NCBI GenBank assembly: GCA_002708765.1
Contig: PAPD01000013.1
Coordinates: 163,792-227,791, forward strand
DNA length: 64,000 nucleotides
Direction: 5' to 3'
Source: Gammaproteobacteria bacterium
Lineage (GTDB): Bacteria > Pseudomonadota > Gammaproteobacteria > Pseudomonadales > Azotimanducaceae
Shown here piece by piece: positions 58,201 through 64,000 of this stretch. The number at the start of each line of letters is the position of its first letter. Positions within the stretch are counted from its first letter, which is position 1. Position numbers and translations under genes: made by a program. The notes beneath the pieces are model-generated. The model did not search any database, was not told the origin of the DNA, and saw nothing but the letters and a program-made list of their open reading frames with translations.

Positions 58201-59099
58201 AGCTCACCAGAAATTTGATCGAAGGAACTAAAATTAGACAATAGAAAGCTTTCTACCCCGAAATCGAAGGAAAAATTAACCCGGCTGCTTTTCCAAACAA
58301 ACCAAACCTTCGAATCCAATATTCCTGAAATAGGTAATACAGAAATTTCGGATATTAAATCAGCATAGCCTTCGATTTCGAAATCATTTATATCGGAGTA
58401 CCCAGAAATGACAGCGGAGGAATCTTCAAAATTTCCTGTATAGAACCCTTTTAAGGATATAGTTTCTTTTCCGAAATTTTTTCCTTGGTATTTTCTCTCG
58501 AACATCACGGGAAAAGAAAAATGACGCTTGTCCTTCTTCTCACTCAAAAACCAAGATTCATTAGCACGTGTGCTTATCTTCCAGCTATCCTCTGAACGAA
58601 TGATTTCGATATTTACGTTATTCATTTCTAGATAGTCCAGGTTATCTAGAACCCTAAAGAGATGGCTTTTTTGTCTCTCTCTTTCTTCTCTATCGTAAGT
58701 GAAATTCTTTTGGTCGAAATCAACATCTAGATAAGCCTTTAGATCCTCTGCAACTATCTCAGAAAAGACCACATTTCCTTCTTGTAAAGTTGCGAAAGAA
58801 CTAATCCGAAGATCTAATTTCTCGACTTTAATCGAAAGCCCAGATTCTGTTCCAATTTCCAAGTCATCTATCGTTAGCTTTGGATCGTAGCCTTCCCAGC
58901 CCGTATGAACGTAACCAATTTTTGCTATCGAAAAACCGTTTTCGAGGAACAATTTTTCTAAATTTACTCCTATGGATTCAATCCTTTCGAAATATAATCT
59001 AAACACTGAAAGATATAACGCTAAAATGAACACAAAGAAGCACAGAAGTCCCATAATAAGATTGAAAGGAAAACTGTTAGGAACAAGGCGCGTTAACAT
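55236..59099 (-). CDS. yhdP: AsmA-like giant phospholipid-transport protein YhdP
   Basis: From the ATG at 59099 it has 1287 residues, close to E. coli YhdP. One N-terminal membrane helix (about 13-35) is followed by a very long periplasmic beta-rich chain. A DUF3971 segment (DGFRGWLKNASVYGKGNQIGVTVHGAFG) lies near the middle, and a C-terminal AsmA-like part near WKNEIIDSDLIVTLPVG. YhdP and its homologues TamB and YdbH form hydrophobic grooves that carry phospholipid to the outer membrane. A start at 59138 would overlap rng by 35 bases; AGGT precedes the chosen ATG. Ends at a convergent junction with darP. Confidence 0.93.
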   Translation of the reverse strand: MLTRLVPNSFPFNLIMGLLCFFVFILALYLSVFRLYFERIESIGVNLEKLFLENGFSIAKIGYVHTGWEGYDPKLTIDDLEIGTESGLSIKVEKLDLRISSFATLQEGNVVFSEIVAEDLKAYLDVDFDQKNFTYDREERERQKSHLFRVLDNLDYLEMNNVNIEIIRSEDSWKISTRANESWFLSEKKDKRHFSFPVMFERKYQGKNFGKETISLKGFYTGNFEDSSAVISGYSDINDFEIEGYADLISEISVLPISGILDSKVWFVWKSSRVNFSFDFGVESFLLSNFSSFDQISGELHYIGSDLSNGLFKLVHLNFEGLKDNFSLEDLEILTRDRKGSRVASVFLRSIDFEELRKGLDLIHQFKPFSGKLLEILDSIEVNGSLEDIFFLPGVGYSSPSLVANIVDADIKSFKGFPEIVGLNGFVSLAPNNGYLDFYNKEFSIEFKNVFSNAWGFSGGRGRIAYSIEDKNLSVRSGLLELLEGDTRAQGKVSLNINSDNSKNTWGLSLGVRNAKLEESLKYIPQSVGDGFRGWLKNASVYGKGNQIGVTVHGAFGKKLSSVGKSHDVFLDINETSLKFHNEWPRLRSAEGILHANSYFVNMRNGLARAYETSFKDLSFNIPVEAPNRVERILVTAKSVGPFADGIRFLNETPLSSYTKKVGTHWIGVGEIKSRIDLVLPLIDSNSRVQINTEVFLKDNLLQMKNLGVSFSDLKGVLIYNDEIGFSMKNLEAKFLGEPISGSARTVNYQDSRFVLFQAEGTINAVDLYKWSEQPLLYGALGTFNYDLNLRVPFLSGENEDVQLKIFSDLRGFRSSLPHPLDKKNADFEVPFSYQQTFTNSGYILQTGFGKRVHANLEFENNTVVGGQVFLGQDPGKLLSHLPLEIAGRLSYFNVDEWVSFATKMSKTENGIKNLGFGDNFGSFKISADQFIAIGNSFPRTNLEIYKEDVLWSGDFENQRLKGQVRIWEDNSNPLDIFLERLIIDPSNSQDSFFGSKDIGPISNYNLAGDLMVIGNVELRDVFFEYRQDPSITQLNNLRARLRSIQILESTLSWQIKDEEYETNFRGRFKIGDITDLKETFDFISVVERGQLDATADFYWKGLPFDLEPERVEGGIVFNSGSGRFIQEQDQPFLSFLGSFHVPSLLRKFIGRGESDSNQEGFDFRDIEGAITIEENKLVIRDPLVVRGAEGKFKFGGFVDWKNEIIDSDLIVTLPVGNTFPWAGLVIGGPISMAGVLATQKLFLEDRFDQFSSAKYKITGPIEDPDFEFVSIFNDDVRRTGNQNTPP

Positions 59100-59103
59100 A
59101 ATT

Positions 59104-60522
59104 TTACCTGAAGAGCTCCGTAGCGATATGATACTCATGCGGTTTAAAGTGACTTTGTGCTTTTACCTTAATTACGATATCTAGCGAAGCTGAAAGAGCT
59201 GCCGAAAGAGGTCTCAATTCTCCTTCAATAAGATTTGCGACGGACCGCGAAGTCGAGACCAAGCATATTTTTTCCCTGTATCGTTTTTTCTTATCGAGGA
59301 TCTCGTCAAAAATTTCGAGGCATATAGATCTAGACGTCTTAATATACCCCGCCCCACCACAAGCGTCACAGCTCTCTCGGCATATCTCATCCAGACTCCT
59401 GCTCTCCCCACGGCGAGACATTTCTATAACACCGAACTCCGAAATTTCCGAGACCCGTCCTACTTTTTTATCCCTTGATCTAGCTCTCTCAATAGCGTCA
59501 CGAACCCTTTTTCGGCTCTCGATATCCTCCATGTTTATAAAATCAACCGCTATTAAGCCTCCAATATTTCGTAATCTCAGTTGTCGCATTATTTCTTCAG
59601 CAGCCTGCAGATTTATTTTGCGAACGAAAACCTTACGATCTTCATTTCCATTAAAAGATCCCGAGTTGACATCAATGACTGTCATCGCTTCGGTATGGTC
59701 GATAACTATTTGTCCTCCACCGCTTAGACCAATTTTTCGAGCGAAGACAGATTCGATTTGCCTTTCATAACCTTGAAATCCAATAAATTTGGGTCTAGCT
59801 GAAAATTTAAGGCAGTTTTCTAGATTAGGTATAAATTCAGATAGAAACTTTTTAATTTCTGAGAAAGTTCTTTTATCATTCACCCATACCGATGAGGCAC
59901 TTTCCCTCAGACATTCTCGGATGATCCGAATAGGCATCGACCTATCCTCAAACAGGAGCTCTGGAATCTTTGCCTCCTTAATCCGTGAAGAAATTGACAC
60001 CCAATTTTGCCGCAAACTTTTGGCTTCCTTTTGAATGAGGATTAAGTCATTCAGCTTAGCTCCAGTTCGAGCAATAAAATTGTGCTCAAGCTCCTCTATG
60101 TTATCGAATTCTTTCCCAAACTGTTTTTGCCCAGGCAGGACATGATACGTTTCCGATAAAGCGACGAGATCTTTTTGGGGATGATATACGAGGTGCCTTC
60201 CTACTATGCTTATATCCTGAGTAACTTTGGCACCCTTTTTCTTAGTAGGCTCACTAATTATCTGAACAACGATTTGATCCCCAATCCGATTTGAATTCCC
60301 AAGAAATGAATCATTTTTGATAAACGCGTTTTTCTCTAGCCCTATATCTACAAAGGCTCCTTCAAGCGCAGGTAAAATTCTAGCAATTTTACCAATGTAA
60401 ATATTTCCAAGCAGACTACCTTTTCCGACTTGCTCTAAAAAAACATCAGTAAGGGTTCCAGATTCAAAAACAAAAGCTCTAGTTTCCCAAGGAGAAACTC
60501 TTATGATAATTTCCTGTGTCAT
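59104..60522 (-). CDS. rng: Ribonuclease G
   Basis: A 472-residue RNase E/G family endonuclease. S1 domain near VGKGSLLGNIYIGKIARILPALEGAFVDIGLEKNAFI; catalytic aspartates in MTVIDVNSGSFNG and GGLIAVDFINMED; zinc-link CDAC in ESCDACGGAGY. No long scaffold tail, so RNase G rather than E. It matures 16S rRNA 5' ends. Located between maf and yhdP, the conserved mre-maf-rng-yhdP order. Confidence 0.96.
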   Translation of the reverse strand: MTQEIIIRVSPWETRAFVFESGTLTDVFLEQVGKGSLLGNIYIGKIARILPALEGAFVDIGLEKNAFIKNDSFLGNSNRIGDQIVVQIISEPTKKKGAKVTQDISIVGRHLVYHPQKDLVALSETYHVLPGQKQFGKEFDNIEELEHNFIARTGAKLNDLILIQKEAKSLRQNWVSISSRIKEAKIPELLFEDRSMPIRIIRECLRESASSVWVNDKRTFSEIKKFLSEFIPNLENCLKFSARPKFIGFQGYERQIESVFARKIGLSGGGQIVIDHTEAMTVIDVNSGSFNGNEDRKVFVRKINLQAAEEIMRQLRLRNIGGLIAVDFINMEDIESRKRVRDAIERARSRDKKVGRVSEISEFGVIEMSRRGESRSLDEICRESCDACGGAGYIKTSRSICLEIFDEILDKKKRYREKICLVSTSRSVANLIEGELRPLSAALSASLDIVIKVKAQSHFKPHEYHIATELFR

Positions 60523-60536
60523 TCTTTCTTTTCAGC

Positions 60537-61133
60537 TCAATAATTTTTATCAGGTTTCTTTAAAAAAAAAGTAAATCCAAAATCTTCCAAACAGTGGATC
60601 GTTTCCCTTATCGGCAAACCCATAACATTACTATAACTACCTACTATCTTATCTATAAGCAAACCACCCGCTCCTTGAATACCATATGCTCCTGCCTTAT
60701 CAAAAGACTCGCCTACTGACCAATACCAATCGATAACTTCTTCCGTGAGAACTCCAAAATAAACCTCTGTTACAACAGAAAAACTTTCGATCCTTTCACC
60801 AAGCAGAACACTAACGCCAGTGTGAACTTTGTGAGACCGCCCCGAAAGCCTTCTTAAAAAAGAAAAGCCTTCTCTTTTTGACCGCGGCTTACCAAATATG
60901 TTCCCATCTAACTCTACCGCAGTATCGGCCGATAAAATAAGAGAGTTACTATCACCTTGAATCGACTCTGCTTTCTTTTGTGACAAACGCCTTACCATGA
61001 ACTCTACTTTCTCATCAGGGAAAATACATTCGTCCACATCGGGGGGTCTTATTTCGAAGGGTATACCCAAATTTTCTAGTAATTCTCTTCTACGAGGAGA
61101 ACTGCTAGCAAGCACAAGCTTTATTGGTCTCAC
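60537..61133 (-). CDS. Maf-like nucleotide pyrophosphatase
   Basis: A 198-residue Maf/YhdE family protein from the GTG at 61133, which overlaps mreD's stop as GTGA. LVLASSSPRRRELLENLG and the catalytic LILSADTAVELDG are the family motifs, with KVHTGV and KAGAYGIQGAGG. The E. coli relative YhdE removes pyrophosphate from dTTP/UTP as a house-cleaning enzyme and slows septation. The frame is open to 61232 but that part overlaps mreD and is unlikely. Confidence 0.93.
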   Translation of the reverse strand: MRPIKLVLASSSPRRRELLENLGIPFEIRPPDVDECIFPDEKVEFMVRRLSQKKAESIQGDSNSLILSADTAVELDGNIFGKPRSKREGFSFLRRLSGRSHKVHTGVSVLLGERIESFSVVTEVYFGVLTEEVIDWYWSVGESFDKAGAYGIQGAGGLLIDKIVGSYSNVMGLPIRETIHCLEDFGFTFFLKKPDKNY

Positions 61134-61612
61134 GCTAATTGCAAACTTCTTCTTAGGGCCCTCAACAAAAGAAACACTAGAGGCCAAATTAAGGCGCTGG
61201 TAAGCAAAGGCATCAGATTCCACATCGTCCAAGTAACGCTATAAAAGAAATATTCTACCGAAAATGAAATCATTACATGTAAGAACAAGAAACCGAATAC
61301 AACAATTGCTTGCTGCACAACTGAAAACATTCTTAACCTTTGGTAAAACTTTAGTGAAATATAACTTATCAATAGAAAAGACAAAGAATGATGTCCGATT
61401 CCACTTCCTAACAGCACATCCATCAAGATTCCGACCCCCCAAGACATCATAACTCCAACGCGCTGGGGCAAAGCGATCATCCAATATATAAGCGTCATCA
61501 GAACCCACTCGGGTCGCAAAAAACCTATCTCAAGTGGAAAAGTTTTACTCAAATCAATAACTTCTAGTACCATCGCTATGAAAAGAGTCACCGAGATAGC
61601 AAAAAAACTCAT
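61130..61612 (-). CDS. mreD: Rod-shape protein MreD
   Basis: A 160-residue polytopic inner-membrane protein with five or six helices; the PEWVLMTLIYWMIALPQRVGVMMSWGVGILMDVLLGSGIGHHSL segment is typical. It belongs to the elongasome with MreB and MreC. The start adjoins mreC's stop; the end overlaps maf. Confidence 0.95.
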   Translation of the reverse strand: MSFFAISVTLFIAMVLEVIDLSKTFPLEIGFLRPEWVLMTLIYWMIALPQRVGVMMSWGVGILMDVLLGSGIGHHSLSFLLISYISLKFYQRLRMFSVVQQAIVVFGFLFLHVMISFSVEYFFYSVTWTMWNLMPLLTSALIWPLVFLLLRALRRSLQLA

Positions 61613-62442
61613 TATTCTACTTCCAAGGCTAGAAACTCGGATTTAATACTGCCCCGAGATAATACTGGCTTCTCGGATTTCGAAAAAACTAACAACACGT
61701 ATCTAGAACGATCTAATTTCGCTGAAGGCAAAGCAGTAACAGCAGCAAAAGGTTTCCCTTCTACGTATTCTATTTTCTCTATTAATCCAACTGGATAGCC
61801 CGGCAAAAACCTGTCACCCAGGCCTGAAGAAATTAATAGATCTCCAATTTTAATATCGGCAGTGGCGTTTACGTGCATCAGTTTGAGGGTTCGACTAATG
61901 CCCCCTCCCTGCAACATCAATCTCAAATTGTTTCTTGCGACCGAAACTGGAACAAAACTATTTGTATCAGAAACTAGCATTATTCGACTATATCTATCAC
62001 TTACTTCGATTATTTGACCTAAAAGACCCTGGGAATCAATAACAGATTGCTTTTCAAATACTCCGTGTATTCTCCCCTTGTTTATCAAAACACTCTGCTG
62101 CATTGGATTAGGGTCAGTTCCGATCACCTCTGCCACAAGAATATCCTCTTGGATTTTAGCAGCAGAACCCAGCAGCTGGCGTAGTCGATTATTTTCCGCG
62201 GCAAGACTAGCCATTTTTTGTATTTCAGCTTCTATAACTAAAACTTTCCCTTCCAAGAACAAGACTCGCTCCTGGAGATATTCTCGCGAGGCAAAAACAT
62301 TCTCAGTCATCTGAATAACTTTATGGGGAAGGTTAGCGGTGGCATGTATCGGATAAAGGATAGATGATATGAGAAATCTGGGTTTGTCTAAAAAATCTGC
62401 ATGCCTATCAGTGCTTAGCAAAACAAAAGATAACAAAACCAA
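61612..62442 (-). CDS. mreC: Rod-shape protein MreC
   Basis: Periplasmic scaffold of the elongasome: an N-terminal membrane helix, a coiled coil (YLQERVLFLEGKVLVIEAEIQKMASLAAENNRLRQLL) and a beta-domain with VEVIGTDPNPMQQSVLINKGRIHGV and DRYSRIMLVSDTNS. From the TTG at 62442 it has 276 residues, but then the membrane helix is cut short. The frame is open to 62502 with no ATG, GTG or TTG. An AGGAAA is set five bases before an ATC at 62493, and the following residues (KSLF) resemble the IKPLF start of Pseudomonas MreC as I recall it. The true start may be that ATC. Confidence 0.9.
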   Translation of the reverse strand: MVLLSFVLLSTDRHADFLDKPRFLISSILYPIHATANLPHKVIQMTENVFASREYLQERVLFLEGKVLVIEAEIQKMASLAAENNRLRQLLGSAAKIQEDILVAEVIGTDPNPMQQSVLINKGRIHGVFEKQSVIDSQGLLGQIIEVSDRYSRIMLVSDTNSFVPVSVARNNLRLMLQGGGISRTLKLMHVNATADIKIGDLLISSGLGDRFLPGYPVGLIEKIEYVEGKPFAAVTALPSAKLDRSRYVLLVFSKSEKPVLSRGSIKSEFLALEVE

Positions 62443-62568
62443 AACAATTGTTTTGTTAGAAAGATTTTTATTTTCATAAAAAAGAGATTTGATACTACTT
62501 TCCTACCTTTTCCAATTTGTGGATCCAAATTCAATATCGGTATTAGAGATCTCAAAAAATCTTTTTAA

Positions 62569-63618
<1,050 letters not shown>

Positions 63619-63694
63619 TCATTTTTTAGTTAAAACCATAGATTAGACTGAGGTAAAACTCCTCCGAAGACTAATCTTAAATTTACGAAGCAGT

Positions 63695-63700
63695 ATTATA
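63695..63700 (-). promoter_or_regulatory. -10 box upstream of mreB
   Basis: A perfect TATAAT on the minus strand about 85 bases before mreB; the -35 at 17 bases is weak (TGTTTT). Confidence 0.45.
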
Positions 63701-63805
63701 GTGATATTTAGGCATTAAAACATAAGATTTTGGCTAAAGAAAAATAGAAAAAAAAGAGAAACTGGCATCAATCTATGAGATCTTTTCGCGAACTGAGCTC
63801 AAGAT

Positions 63806-63834
63806 TTGCGTATGTTAAGAAAGCCAATTAGCAT
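63806..63834 (+). promoter_or_regulatory. Sigma70 promoter of gatC
   Basis: TTGCGT (63806-63811), a 17-base spacer and TAGCAT (63829-63834) lie 34 bases before the gatC ATG. Confidence 0.5.
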
Positions 63835-63868
63835 TCCCTAGCGCCAACAAATAATGGACTAGTAGAAA

Positions 63869-64000
63869 ATGACAGTTAACGAAAAAACAGTAAAGTTTAT
63901 TGCTGAACTTGCTAACTTCAGAATAGAGAACGAGGACATCCCGGGATTGGTGACTGGCATGGAAACTATATTGGAAATGGCGGCTTCAATGAATGAAGCC
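63869..64000 (+). CDS. gatC: Asp/Glu-tRNA amidotransferase subunit C, partial
   Basis: The first 44 codons to the right edge. TVNEKTVKFIAELANFRIENEDI is the GatC start (usually xxxVxxIAxLARL). GatCAB converts Glu-tRNA(Gln) or Asp-tRNA(Asn) to the amide. gatA and gatB would follow outside the window. Divergent from mreB, as in Pseudomonas. Confidence 0.88.
   Translation, partial: MTVNEKTVKFIAELANFRIENEDIPGLVTGMETILEMAASMNEA

Overview
The window is a chromosome segment from a gammaproteobacterium, AT-rich by eye. From about 14.4 kb to the right end the gene order matches, block by block, the arrangement I know from Pseudomonas and relatives: pilD-coaE-yacG; argJ-secA; a LytM/M23 gene, dciA and lpxC; the division and cell-wall (dcw) cluster; rnpB; rsmI, lpoA and dolP; sspAB; petABC; rpsI-rplM; zapE; hisD-hisG; murA-ibaG; mlaBCDEF; lptCAB; rpoN; darP; yhdP-rng-maf; mreDCB; and divergent gatC. 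I cannot name the genus. The accessory genes look like those of free-living, probably aquatic, heterotrophic gammaproteobacteria, but that is inference.

Region 1 (1-14.05 kb) is accessory. It holds a partial MFS transporter, a zinc alcohol dehydrogenase, a MORN-repeat protein, a CmcJ-like oxygenase/desaturase relative, and a soluble sugar-dehydrogenase gene broken by an in-frame TAG. Next come a nitroreductase, a cytochrome P450, an SDR, a SnoaL-like protein, an esterase, a helicase-associated-domain scrap, a DUF6435-type protein and a PPOX-fold protein. Two sets of unknown exported or membrane proteins (9753-10049 and 12099-14047) share a 34-base upstream element at nearly the same distance from their starts. 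The region ends at the 3' side of a tRNA-Thr(CGU) gene, so the tRNA marks the accessory/core junction.

Region 2 (14.4-34.6 kb) carries pilD-coaE-yacG, argJ-secA, dciA, lpxC and the dcw cluster (mraZ-rsmH-ftsL-ftsI-murE-murD-ftsW-murC-ftsQ-ftsA-ftsZ on the minus strand). The cluster is tightly overlapped but lacks murF, mraY, murG, murB and ddl. A good sigma70 promoter and four 10-bp-spaced GTG repeats upstream of mraZ look like its promoter and the MraZ operator.

Region 3 (34.7-50.9 kb) holds RNase P RNA with its terminator, rsmI, the LpoA and DolP lipoproteins, sspAB, the cytochrome bc1 operon, ribosomal proteins L13/S9, zapE, hisGD, murA, ibaG and the Mla phospholipid-transport operon.

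Region 4 (51.1-64 kb) holds lptC-lptA-lptB-rpoN, darP, the giant AsmA-like yhdP, rng, maf, mreDCB and the start of gatC. Taken together the core encodes envelope building: peptidoglycan precursors, divisome, rod shape, LPS export and phospholipid trafficking. Several conserved blocks lack genes normally found inside them: murF/mraY/murG, kdsD/kdsC, hpf/ptsN/rapZ, yraN/diaA, and pilB/pilC. I see no CRISPR array, integrase, transposase or phage genes.
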